The notes beneath the pieces are model-generated. The model was not told the origin of the DNA and did not search any database. It was given only the letters and a program-made list of their open reading frames with translations. Below, piece after piece: positions 1-7,178 of a DNA stretch of 10,000 nucleotides (within the stretch, counting starts at the first letter, position 1; every line of letters starts with the position of its first letter). The translations under genes were made by a program, and so were the position numbers. Source of the DNA: Flavobacterium sp. (lineage in GTDB: Bacteria > Bacteroidota > Bacteroidia > Flavobacteriales > Flavobacteriaceae); the NCBI RefSeq assembly GCF_020217025.1, contig NZ_JAIWOF010000086.1, positions 1-10,000 of the forward strand, read 5' to 3'.

Positions 1-1294
1 GGAAGAACAGTATCAATTTACCATAGCTAACAAGCCTGTAAAAGTAATTGAAACCGAAAGTGCAACATCGTACACTATTTTAATTAACAGAGCAATAGAT
101 GATGTAAATTCTTTTGAAAACTTAATTGTACAACAGTTAAATAGTGGCGAAACTACAGCTAACATAATAAAATATGTCCCTTTTCAGCCTGCTACAATTG
201 AAAGTTATTTTTTAAACGGCGATTTTAATGGCAATAGAACCATAACACTTATTGTGTACAACGATAATTTAATTAATACGACAAACAAAATAACAAATGT
301 TTGCAGTACTGTTTGTACAACATTGTGTTATGACTGTAAGCCGAATTATAGTTCTGAATATCAAACACCTCACACACCCGGTGCAAACTGCCCAACTAGC
401 TCTATTTCTACATCGTGCGAGCAAGTATGTGTAACATATGATGATGGTGGAGGTTCTTCAAGCAACCCTATAGATATAACTGGTGGCGGTGGTACAGGTG
501 GTACAGATGATTTAGACACTCCGCATAACGATAGCGGCAACAACAACCCTATTGTTACAGCTCCAGTTTTGGAATTGGAGGAGGAAAATGAAGAAAATAA
601 TGAAATTGATCCTTGTATTTCTTTAAAAGAAACTCAAAAAACAGACAAAGCAAATATTAATCCTATTCTACAAAATTATAAAACTAATTTATATCATTTT
701 GGGGAGAATGCTACTAGGATTAACAAAAACAATTTAAGTCCACAACTACCTATTTCAAATAATTATTCTTACACTCAAAACGTAATGCCTTTAAGTTTAG
801 ATAGAAGTATTGATGTACCAATATTATCAAATCAAACAATCATTATTATTCATACACATCCATATCCATTAACCTATTCTATGTTTTCATGGGGAGATGC
901 ATATCAGTATCTAATGCTCAACCAATTAAGTAACATTTATAGAAATGATTTAACTTTAATGCTTGTTACTTACAACCCTGTTACCAATACAAATGATGTT
1001 TATGCTTTAAAAGTTGAAAACATGAGGAATTTTAGAAACAAAATGAATAATCAATTAAATTCTTTAGGAACAATGGATTTAAACTTAAAAATAAAAAAAC
1101 TAAATGAAAAATTAGGCGATAAATTTGAATCAGAAACAAACTTAGAAAAAGCCTTTTTAGAATATTTTGATGGCTATGGAATTTCGCTTTATAAAGCAGA
1201 AGACAATCTTTCTAATTGGAAAAAATTAGAAAAAAATTTAGATCCAGTATCCTATCTTGTAAATCCAGTAATTGAAAAACCTTGTAATAATTAA
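1..1294 (+). CDS. Large secreted protein, 3' part, with Cys-rich segment and C-terminal JAMM-like domain (5' end outside window)
   Basis: The frame is open from base 2, so the gene begins left of the window; a GTG at 254 lies inside it and is not taken as the start. About 430 C-terminal residues are visible. In order they are: a segment with FENLIV and IIKYVPF (about residues 36-62), which resembles repeats I recall from large flavobacterial surface proteins; a Cys-rich segment (Cys at visible residues 101, 105, 109, 112, 130, 139, 143); a Gly/Ser/Thr-rich linker (about 149-171); an acidic stretch; and a C-terminal domain containing IIIIHTHP followed by FSWGD. His284, His286, Ser296 and Asp299 resemble the JAMM/MPN pattern HxH-x7-SxxD, but with 9 residues in the gap and no clear catalytic Glu. 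The domain could be a metallopeptidase-like fold or a degenerate relative. Export is inferred from the composition and the secreted downstream partner. Function is unknown. Confidence 0.75.
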   Translation, partial: EEQYQFTIANKPVKVIETESATSYTILINRAIDDVNSFENLIVQQLNSGETTANIIKYVPFQPATIESYFLNGDFNGNRTITLIVYNDNLINTTNKITNVCSTVCTTLCYDCKPNYSSEYQTPHTPGANCPTSSISTSCEQVCVTYDDGGGSSSNPIDITGGGGTGGTDDLDTPHNDSGNNNPIVTAPVLELEEENEENNEIDPCISLKETQKTDKANINPILQNYKTNLYHFGENATRINKNNLSPQLPISNNYSYTQNVMPLSLDRSIDVPILSNQTIIIIHTHPYPLTYSMFSWGDAYQYLMLNQLSNIYRNDLTLMLVTYNPVTNTNDVYALKVENMRNFRNKMNNQLNSLGTMDLNLKIKKLNEKLGDKFESETNLEKAFLEYFDGYGISLYKAEDNLSNWKKLEKNLDPVSYLVNPVIEKPCNN

Positions 1295-1299
1295 ATCTT

Positions 1300-1905
1300 A
1301 TGAAAAAAATATTTGCACTTATATTTATATTTAGCAACTTAAATATGTTTTCACAAATTATAAATATTGAAGACATGAATGGCTCAAGCCCAAATGGTGT
1401 CTACTACAAAGATATAAACAATTTACTTGACCCTTATGTAGGCACATGGGTTTACAGCAGCCCTACAGACACATTAAAAATTAAGTTACGAAAAGTAATT
1501 AGAGCTCCTTTTATCAACAATTCGTATGAAGATTTAATAGTAGGCGAATATCAATATATTAAAAATGGAATAGAAAAAATAAATACTCTAAACAGCTTTA
1601 ATACAAATTATCCAATGCAAATAGCTCATTATGTAAATGGTAATCGTATTTTAGAAAATCATAACATCCCTAAGTGTAATTATTGCAATCCAAATGAAAA
1701 AAGATTACGTTTAATTTTAGTTGAACCATTAAGCCAGTGGGGAGCAGACTTAAACTTAAGATTAATAGTTGTTAATGGTCAACCTGCATTAGAAGTATAT
1801 AAATGGGGCACACCACCTCCAGCAAGGGTTGAAGGAGATCCAACAACTGGTCATGCAAATCCAATAATTGAAATTGGAGCAAATTTTATCATGATAAAAC
1901 AATAA
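1300..1905 (+). CDS. Small secreted protein resembling DUF6705
   Basis: This is a 201-residue protein. The N-terminus has a Lys pair, a hydrophobic stretch (residues 4-17) and FSQ at 17-19, a typical flavobacterial Sec signal peptide with probable cleavage after Gln19. The mature part contains a YYKDINNLLDPYVGTWVY segment (35-52), which I associate with DUF6705 proteins of Flavobacteriia; this assignment is from memory and moderate. Cys126 and Cys129 form a CxxC pair that could be a disulfide or a metal site. The C-terminal half is rich in beta-strand-like segments. The ATG lies 5 bp after the stop of the upstream secreted-protein gene and a strong terminator follows, so the two are very probably co-transcribed and translationally coupled. 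The protein could be a partner, chaperone or inhibitor of the upstream product, but nothing in the sequence decides this. Confidence 0.8.
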   Translation: MKKIFALIFIFSNLNMFSQIINIEDMNGSSPNGVYYKDINNLLDPYVGTWVYSSPTDTLKIKLRKVIRAPFINNSYEDLIVGEYQYIKNGIEKINTLNSFNTNYPMQIAHYVNGNRILENHNIPKCNYCNPNEKRLRLILVEPLSQWGADLNLRLIVVNGQPALEVYKWGTPPPARVEGDPTTGHANPIIEIGANFIMIKQ

Positions 1906-1912
1906 ACCTCTC

Positions 1913-1954
1913 AACAACGACTTTTAAAATATAAAGTCGTTGTTACTTTTTTTT
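1913..1954 (+). terminator. Rho-independent terminator after the secreted-protein pair
   Basis: AACAACGACTTT (1913-1924) and AAAGTCGTTGTT (1933-1944) form a perfect 12-bp stem with an 8-nt AT loop, followed after two bases by eight T (1947-1954). It begins 8 bp after the stop codon at 1905 and closes the two-gene unit. Confidence 0.92.
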
Positions 1955-2047
1955 GTATATTTATTAATGATGAAAAATTTAAACATACGTTTTACTAATG
2001 GTTATAATTAATTGCAAAGCGCAAAACACCTATCCATTAACCCGATA

Positions 2048-2068
2048 GCGCAGAATTACATTCTGTGC
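2048..2068. repeat. Short hairpin in the 1956-2118 intergenic region
   Basis: GCGCAGAAT (2048-2056) pairs with ATTCTGTGC (2060-2068) over 9 bp, including one G-T wobble, with a 3-nt loop. No T-tract follows, so it is not a standard terminator. It lies about 50 bp upstream of the SRPBCC gene and resembles the short hairpins found as dispersed repeats in flavobacterial genomes. The rest of 1956-2118 shows no convincing ORF. Confidence 0.5.
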
Positions 2069-2098
2069 CCACAAAACAAAATCCAATCCTTTTTTTCG

Positions 2099-2106
2099 TA
2101 AATTAG
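2099..2106 (+). promoter_or_regulatory. Candidate -7 box of the SRPBCC gene
   Basis: TAAATTAG matches the Bacteroidota -7 consensus TAnnTTTG at all but one position and lies 12 bp before the ATG at 2119. The T-rich stretch at 2090-2096 is just upstream, but no clear -33 TTG is seen at proper spacing. If real, the leader is very short. The same octamer occurs upstream of the oligopeptidase B gene. Confidence 0.3.
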
Positions 2107-2118
2107 TAATAAAAAAAT

Positions 2119-2568
2119 ATGGCAGCTAATTTTGTATCGTTACATCGCGTAATAACGGCTCCACCTGAAAAGGTGTTTCGTGCATTTACAGAGGCAAATG
2201 CAATGGCTTCGTGGATTCCACCCTATGGTTTTTTGTGTGAGGTTCACAGTATGGATGTGAAAATTGGTGGCGGCTTTAAAATGTCGTTTATCAATTTTAC
2301 AACGGGAAACGGACATTCATTTGGTGGAACTTATCTCGATGTAAAACCCAACGAGTTTTTAAAATACACCGACACTTTTGATGCCCCCAACTTACCTGGA
2401 GAAATGACTACTTCGGTTTGGTTAAAAGAAGTTTCTTGTGGTACAGAAATCAAAATATTACAAGAAAATATTCCCGAAATGATTCCTACAGAAATGTGTT
2501 ACTTGGGTTGGCAAGAATCGTTAGAAAAATTGAAGAAATTGGTAGAACCTAATATACCGGATAATTAA
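2119..2568 (+). CDS. SRPBCC (START-like, AHSA1-type) family protein
   Basis: This is a complete 149-residue protein of the usual single-domain SRPBCC length. The N-terminal strand HRVITAPPEKVFRAFTEA (9-26), the following M..W pair, the GGGFKMSF strand (50-57) and the C-terminal helix GWQESLEKLKKLVE (130-143) are the hallmarks of the activator-of-Hsp90-ATPase-1-like (AHSA1/CalC) group. Such proteins form a helix-grip fold with a deep hydrophobic pocket that binds or transforms small hydrophobic molecules; the ligand cannot be read from the sequence. There is no signal peptide, so it is probably cytoplasmic. The ATG at 2119 has an A-rich upstream context typical of Flavobacteria and no Shine-Dalgarno. 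It appears to be a single-gene unit converging on the FUSC gene with only 23 bp between the stop codons and no strong terminator there. Confidence 0.9.
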   Translation: MAANFVSLHRVITAPPEKVFRAFTEANAMASWIPPYGFLCEVHSMDVKIGGGFKMSFINFTTGNGHSFGGTYLDVKPNEFLKYTDTFDAPNLPGEMTTSVWLKEVSCGTEIKILQENIPEMIPTEMCYLGWQESLEKLKKLVEPNIPDN

Positions 2569-2591
2569 TTTTTTAGTTATTTAAGAGTAAA

Positions 2592-3683
2592 TCATTTTTT
2601 ACGCATCATAACGCTAGTCTTTCGTAATTGTTGCGTGGCTTTGTGTTTGAATCGTTGATTGTAAATGAACCATCCGCCAAGAGCACCTAAAATACTACCA
2701 ATAGTAATATCTAAAAAACGTGCAGATACAATGATTTCGGTATTCGCAGTAAACGAACTTCCTATTTCGGTTAATAAAATGGTCATGGGTGTAATAAAAA
2801 TAATCGCCAATGCATAATTTTTAACGATTAACACTTCTACTAAGTATTGCAACACAAAAATTGTAATACAAATACTTAGTGGCGTATCACAAAACAACAA
2901 TATCAACCAACAAAGTCCAATTCCTATAAAGGTTCCAACTATACGATGAAGCATTCGTTCCCAAACGTGTTGCTTTGAAATTCCTTGTAAAATTGCAAGA
3001 CAAGAAATAGGAATCCAATACGGGTTTTTCATTTCGAGTAAATGCCCTATTATTAACGAAATCGCAATGAATACTCCGATAACTATTGAGTCAATTAGTG
3101 AAACAAATTTTCCTTTTTTAATTTGAATGACAAAGATTTCTGTTGTTTGTTCTTTTTTAATCGTTAGCAATCCGTGACATAAAGCTAAAAAACATGCTAA
3201 CATTGTTCCCAGAAATAAAAAACCAATTTTTTCAGGAATCATCTCTAAATTATAACTTTGACAACTTGCCATCGAAGCAATCATAATAAAGAAAAAATTA
3301 CCAGGTGGTTTAATTTTAAAATAGGTTGTAACTAAATGAATTCCCATTGCGAAAAAACCAAGCACAATCGCTGAAACATAAGGATTAAAGCTAAAAATAA
3401 GCCCAATTCCAAGTGAAAATGTAAATCCTAAAGAACAAACTAATAGGGTTAGCATTCGGCTTCCAAAGGAAATATTAGGCTGGTAGTATAAAATAACCAA
3501 ACCTCCTAAACTTGCCATTAAACCTTTTCCAAAATTATCAAAATATAATGCCAAAAAAAGAGGAATTGCCACACAAAGTGAAGCCAAAAAAGGAATATGA
3601 CGCGAGCGTTTATTTTTTTTGAGTTCAAAAAAAGATTTTATTTTATCAACAACTGAGTTCAACATGAATTTAAAATTACTCAT
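2592..3683 (-). CDS. FUSC-family integral membrane transporter, short form
   Basis: From the ATG at 3683 this is a 363-residue, strongly hydrophobic protein with roughly ten to twelve membrane segments (about 30-48, 52-68, 75-97, 103-121, 128-142, 152-172, 197-216, 222-235, 246-264, 268-304, 325-341). The second half carries the FUSC_2 signature: NPYWIPISCLAILQG (220-234), then the R..HRIVGTFIG region (243-254). The family includes fusaric-acid resistance proteins and aromatic-acid exporters such as AaeB/YccS, so export of aromatic or amphipathic compounds across the inner membrane is likely but unproven. It is about half the length of classical FusC/YccS proteins and lacks their large cytosolic domain. 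A TTG at 3698 would add five residues; the ATG is preferred because neither has a Shine-Dalgarno. No membrane-fusion partner gene is adjacent. Confidence 0.87.
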   Translation of the reverse strand: MSNFKFMLNSVVDKIKSFFELKKNKRSRHIPFLASLCVAIPLFLALYFDNFGKGLMASLGGLVILYYQPNISFGSRMLTLLVCSLGFTFSLGIGLIFSFNPYVSAIVLGFFAMGIHLVTTYFKIKPPGNFFFIMIASMASCQSYNLEMIPEKIGFLFLGTMLACFLALCHGLLTIKKEQTTEIFVIQIKKGKFVSLIDSIVIGVFIAISLIIGHLLEMKNPYWIPISCLAILQGISKQHVWERMLHRIVGTFIGIGLCWLILLFCDTPLSICITIFVLQYLVEVLIVKNYALAIIFITPMTILLTEIGSSFTANTEIIVSARFLDITIGSILGALGGWFIYNQRFKHKATQQLRKTSVMMRKK

Positions 3684-3755
3684 TCTAAGAATTTTCAAAG
3701 AGTAAAGTTAGTTGTTTTAAAACTTAACACTAAATGAAATTAATAGTTTTAACAA

Positions 3756-3783
3756 AAAATCCCAATCTTTCGATTGGGATTTT
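3756..3783 (-). terminator. Rho-independent terminator of the cysteine synthase-like gene
   Basis: A perfect 12-bp stem (3756-3767 with 3772-3783) closed by a TTTC loop contains a CCCAATC/GATTGGG core. On the minus strand it is followed by a T run (the A run at 3754-3759), 17 bp past the stop at 3800. The flanking A and T tracts would let it work in both directions, but only the minus gene reads into it. Confidence 0.9.
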
Positions 3784-3799
3784 CTATATCTAAAATCAA

Positions 3800-4840
3800 T
3801 TACTTGATAATTTCAATTTTTAAAGCTTCTTCTTGGTTAACCGAATCAAAGAAACCTTGTTCGTTCATCCAATCATCGCTAAATACTTTGCTCATGTATC
3901 TTGAACCATGATCGGGGAAAATGATAACTACATTACTGTTTGCATCAAATTCGCCTTCTTCAGCATATTGTTTCACGGCTTGAAAAGCGGCTCCAGAAGT
4001 ATATCCTACGAATAAACCTTCTTTCTTAGCTAATTCTCTTGTAGTGTGAGCACTTTCTTCATCTGAAACTTTGATAAATTTATCAATCGCATCAAAATCT
4101 GTAGCTGTTGGAATTAAGTTTTTACCTAAACCTTCAATACGGTATGGATAGATTTCAGCGTTATCAAATTCTTTTGTTTCGTGGTATTTTTTCAAAACCG
4201 AGCCAAAAGCATCAACTCCTAAAATTTTTATATTTGGATTTTGTTCTTTCAAGAAACGTGCTGTTCCAGAAATAGTTCCTCCTGTTCCACTACAAGCAAC
4301 TAAGTGTGTAATTTGACCGCCTGTTTGTTCCCAAATTTCTGGTCCTGTAGATTTGTAATGTGCATCTACATTTAAATCGTTAAAATATTGGTTGATGTAA
4401 ACCGAACCTTTAGTTTCTTCGTGTAATCTTTTTGCAACATTATAATAAGAACGTTCATCATCAGCAGAAACGTGAGCCGGACAAACATAAACCTTAGCTC
4501 CCATTGAACGTAACATGTCGATTTTATCTTTTGATGATTTTGAACTCACCGCAAGGATACAATCATATCCTTTGATAATACTCACCATGGCTAAACTAAA
4601 ACCTGTATTCCCAGAAGTAGTTTCGATAATGGTATCACCTGGTTTAAGGATACCTCTCTTTTCTGCTTCTTCAATAATATACAACGCGATACGGTCTTTT
4701 GTAGAATGACCTGGATTAAAGGCTTCAACTTTTGCATAGAAATTACCTGGTAAATCAGCTGAAATTTTATTCAGTTTGATTAATGGTGTATTCCCAATTA
4801 AATCTAATACACTATTATAGGCTTTTATTTCTTCTTTCAT
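3800..4840 (-). CDS. PLP-dependent cysteine synthase / cystathionine beta-synthase family protein
   Basis: This is a complete 346-residue fold-type II PLP enzyme. The N-terminal [10 protein letters not shown] (14-23), the PLP lysine in NPGHSTKDR (Lys48), the substrate loop TTSGNTG (74-80), the PLP-phosphate loop GTGGTISG (185-192) and GYTSGAA (279-285) are all present. The usual reaction is beta-replacement on O-acetylserine or serine to give cysteine or cystathionine. The C-terminal [14 protein letters not shown] (312-325) resembles cystathionine beta-synthase catalytic domains more than CysK, yet there is no heme-binding N-terminus and no C-terminal CBS pair, so the substrate is open. The lysine context HSTKD differs from the commoner GSVKD. 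It is a monocistronic unit with its own terminator downstream and a 137-bp upstream region. A cytoplasmic location is expected. Confidence 0.93.
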   Translation of the reverse strand: MKEEIKAYNSVLDLIGNTPLIKLNKISADLPGNFYAKVEAFNPGHSTKDRIALYIIEEAEKRGILKPGDTIIETTSGNTGFSLAMVSIIKGYDCILAVSSKSSKDKIDMLRSMGAKVYVCPAHVSADDERSYYNVAKRLHEETKGSVYINQYFNDLNVDAHYKSTGPEIWEQTGGQITHLVACSGTGGTISGTARFLKEQNPNIKILGVDAFGSVLKKYHETKEFDNAEIYPYRIEGLGKNLIPTATDFDAIDKFIKVSDEESAHTTRELAKKEGLFVGYTSGAAFQAVKQYAEEGEFDANSNVVIIFPDHGSRYMSKVFSDDWMNEQGFFDSVNQEEALKIEIIK

Positions 4841-4926
4841 ATGAAGATACTGTTTGTTTTAATGTTTCCAAAATACTATGCTTTACTAGCACTTTTGTAT
4901 TTTATACTTATTTAATATCTCAAAAT

Positions 4927-4940
4927 TGTCATATTTGACA
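4927..4940. promoter_or_regulatory. Dyad TGTCA-N4-TGACA upstream of the cysteine synthase-like gene
   Basis: TGTCATATTTGACA is a 5+5 inverted repeat with a 4-bp spacer, lying 87 bp upstream of the cysteine synthase-like start (4840) and 38 bp past the oligopeptidase B stop. Its size and position suit a regulator operator. The regulator cannot be named, and a dyad this short may arise by chance in AT-rich DNA. Confidence 0.25.
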
Positions 4941-4977
4941 CTTCTAAAACCTTGCAAATTTAACAAAAAAAGTTTAA

Positions 4978-7113
4978 CTACTTCTTAATTTTTTCTAAAT
5001 CTAACAAAAATGCTAATTCTTTTGCTAATTCCTTAAGTGCTTCAAATCGTCCTGAAGCACCTCCATGACCAGCATCCATATTAGTATCAAGAAATAACTG
5101 TTTGTCATTAGTTTTCATAACACGTAATTTTGCTACCCATTTAGCTGGTTCCCAGTACTGTACTTGCGAATCATGCAAACCTGTAGAAACATACATATTT
5201 GGATAAGCTTGCGCCTTTACCTGATCATACGGTGAATATGACAACATATAATCGTAGTATTTTTTATCATTTGGATTTCCCCATTCGTCATATTCTCCTG
5301 TAGTTAATGGAATAGTATCATCTAACATAGTCGTAACTACATCCACAAACGGAACTTGTGCAATTACTCCGTTGTATAATTCAGGATTCATATTCACAAT
5401 TGCTCCCATCAACAAACCACCTGCAGAACCACCTTCAGCATATAAATGTTCTGGCGACGTATATTTTTTAGCAATCACAAATTTTGAACAGTCGATAAAA
5501 TCGGTGAAAGTGTTAATTTTCTTTAAAAGTTTTCCGTTCTCATACCACTCTCTACCTAAGTCCTCACCTCCTCTGATATGGGCTATTGCATAGATAAATC
5601 CTCTATCCAATAAACTCAAACGAGTGGATGAAAAATAAGGATCCATAGTAGCTCCGTAAGAACCATAAGCGTATAACAACAATGGATTTTTACCATCTTT
5701 TTTAATACCCTTTCTATACACAATCGAAATTGGCACTTTAGTTCCATCAGCTGCAGTTGCCCAAACTCGTTCTTCGATGTAGTTATTTTTGTCGAATTTT
5801 CCACCTAATACTTCTTGTTCTTTTAGAACTTTTTTCTCCATTGTTCTCATATTGAAATCAATCACAGAAGATGGTGTTGCCAATGATTGGTAACCATAAC
5901 GAAGAATTTCAGTATCAAAATCTACATTGGTTGTAGTGTAAGCTGTATAGGTTTCACTTTCAAATGGTAAGTAGTACTCGCCTTTTCCATTCCATGGACG
6001 AATTTGGATCTTATTCAATCCGTTTGAACGTTCTTCAACTACCAAATAATCTTTGAAAATTTCGATTCCTTCTAATAAAACATCTTTTCTATGTCCAATT
6101 AAATCTGTCCAGTTTTCAGCAGCAGTTGCGGTTTCTGGTGTTTTCATTAATTTGAAGTTAGTCGCTTTGTCTTTGTTAGTAACAATATAAAAGCTATCAC
6201 CATAATGCGAAATCGAATATTCTAATCCACGCGTTCTTTTTTGGAAAATTTTAAATTCGCCATTCGGATTTTTCGCATCTAAAATTTGGTATTCAGAAGT
6301 CAACGTACTAGAAGAACCAATTACTAAATATTTCTTTGATTTTTCTTTGTAAACAAACGTATTGAACGTATCATCTTTTTCATGAAAAACCATTGTATCT
6401 GTCGAAGCGTCAGTTCCTAAAGTATGCTTGTAAATTTTATCAGAACGTAAGGTTTGTGCATCTTTACGCGTGTAAAACAAGGTTTTGTTATCGCCAGCCC
6501 AAGTAGAACCACCAGTAGTATTTTCTAATTTTACAGGAAGAATTTCACCTGTTTGTAAGTTTTTAATTTGAATGGTATATTGTCTTCTCGAAACCAAATC
6601 CACTCCAAAAGCAACCCATTTATTATCTTCACTAACACTAATTCCAGATAAATTAAAGTACGCATGTCCTTTTGCCATTTCGTTGCAATCGAACATGATT
6701 TCTTCTTTGGCATCTAAACTTCCTTTTTTACGAGAATAAATAGGATAATCTTTACCTTTTTCGAAACGTGTGATGTAGTAATATCCATTGTATAAATAAG
6801 GAACCGAACTATCATCTTCTTTAATTCTTCCTTTCATTTCCAAAAACAATTCGTCTTGTAATTGTTTCGTATGAGCGGTAGATTTTTGGTAATATTCGTT
6901 TTCTTTATTTAAGTAATCAATAACTTCTGGATTTTCTCTTTCATTTAACCAATAGTAGTTATCAATTCTTTTATCACCGTGCTTTTCTAATGTTTTTGGT
7001 ATTATTTTGGCAACTGGTGGCTGTAATTTATCAGACATTTTTTTTGTTTTATTTTGACTGTGAACGGGAACAAAAATAACACAACCTAAAAGGAAATACG
7101 TGATTTTTTTCAT
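4978..7113 (-). CDS. ptrB: Oligopeptidase B (S9A serine peptidase), with N-terminal signal-like sequence
   Basis: This is a 711-residue prolyl-oligopeptidase family enzyme that cleaves short peptides, classically after Lys/Arg. An N-terminal beta-propeller region (about 100-440) is followed by the alpha/beta-hydrolase domain. The catalytic triad is Ser563 in GGSAGGLLMG, Asp648 in GLHDSQVQYWEPAKW and His683 in DAGHGGASGRF. The 85- and 35-residue spacings equal those of E. coli PtrB (Ser532, Asp617, His652). The N-terminus MKKITYFLLGCVIFVPVHSQ looks like a Sec signal peptide (cleavage near Gln20); LLGC at 8-11 is a weak lipobox look-alike. E. coli PtrB lacks such a leader, so periplasmic or surface-attached action is inferred. 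Met26 (ATG at 7038) has a very good A-rich start context and would give a leaderless form. It is transcribed alone, divergent from ybaB. Confidence 0.95.
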   Translation of the reverse strand: MKKITYFLLGCVIFVPVHSQNKTKKMSDKLQPPVAKIIPKTLEKHGDKRIDNYYWLNERENPEVIDYLNKENEYYQKSTAHTKQLQDELFLEMKGRIKEDDSSVPYLYNGYYYITRFEKGKDYPIYSRKKGSLDAKEEIMFDCNEMAKGHAYFNLSGISVSEDNKWVAFGVDLVSRRQYTIQIKNLQTGEILPVKLENTTGGSTWAGDNKTLFYTRKDAQTLRSDKIYKHTLGTDASTDTMVFHEKDDTFNTFVYKEKSKKYLVIGSSSTLTSEYQILDAKNPNGEFKIFQKRTRGLEYSISHYGDSFYIVTNKDKATNFKLMKTPETATAAENWTDLIGHRKDVLLEGIEIFKDYLVVEERSNGLNKIQIRPWNGKGEYYLPFESETYTAYTTTNVDFDTEILRYGYQSLATPSSVIDFNMRTMEKKVLKEQEVLGGKFDKNNYIEERVWATAADGTKVPISIVYRKGIKKDGKNPLLLYAYGSYGATMDPYFSSTRLSLLDRGFIYAIAHIRGGEDLGREWYENGKLLKKINTFTDFIDCSKFVIAKKYTSPEHLYAEGGSAGGLLMGAIVNMNPELYNGVIAQVPFVDVVTTMLDDTIPLTTGEYDEWGNPNDKKYYDYMLSYSPYDQVKAQAYPNMYVSTGLHDSQVQYWEPAKWVAKLRVMKTNDKQLFLDTNMDAGHGGASGRFEALKELAKELAFLLDLEKIKK

Positions 7114-7138
7114 GAAGTTTTACAATAATTATTAACCG

Positions 7139-7146
7139 CTAATTTA
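7139..7146 (-). promoter_or_regulatory. Candidate -7 box of the oligopeptidase B gene
   Basis: On the minus strand the octamer TAAATTAG (7146 to 7139) resembles TAnnTTTG and lies 25 bp upstream of the ATG at 7113. It nearly abuts the opposite-strand ybaB box at 7148-7155, so the two divergent promoters probably compete for RNA polymerase. A -33 element is not clear. Confidence 0.35.
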
Positions 7147-7147
7147 G

Positions 7148-7155
7148 TATTTTTG
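7148..7155 (+). promoter_or_regulatory. -7 box (TAnnTTTG) of ybaB
   Basis: TATTTTTG is an exact match to the Bacteroidota sigma-ABfr -7 consensus TAnnTTTG. It ends 23 bp before the ybaB ATG (7179), which predicts a leader of about 15-20 nt. The -33 TTG is not obvious; only a T-rich stretch at 7118-7121 is near the expected region. Confidence 0.55.
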
Positions 7156-7178
7156 TCCGAATAAAAAAACTTAAAATT

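Noticed and set aside
446..514. GGT/GGC-rich stretch as a nucleic-acid repeat
   Set aside because: It encodes a Gly/Ser/Thr linker with mixed codons and no regular DNA period.
254..1294. GTG at 254 as the start of the first gene
   Set aside because: The same frame is open back to base 2 and reads as coherent protein (FENLIV...IIKYVPF), so 254 is internal and the gene is truncated by the window edge.
2569..2591. AT-rich partial hairpin between the convergent SRPBCC and FUSC genes
   Set aside because: The stem is short, AT-only and mismatched, too weak to call a terminator.
3684..3698. TTG at 3698 as the start of the FUSC gene
   Set aside because: It adds only five residues, has no better context, and an ATG is available at 3683.
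5372..5804. Open frames at 5372-5593 (+) and 5616-5804 (-) inside the oligopeptidase B gene
   Set aside because: They are shadow frames of a gene with an intact catalytic triad and have no family resemblance.
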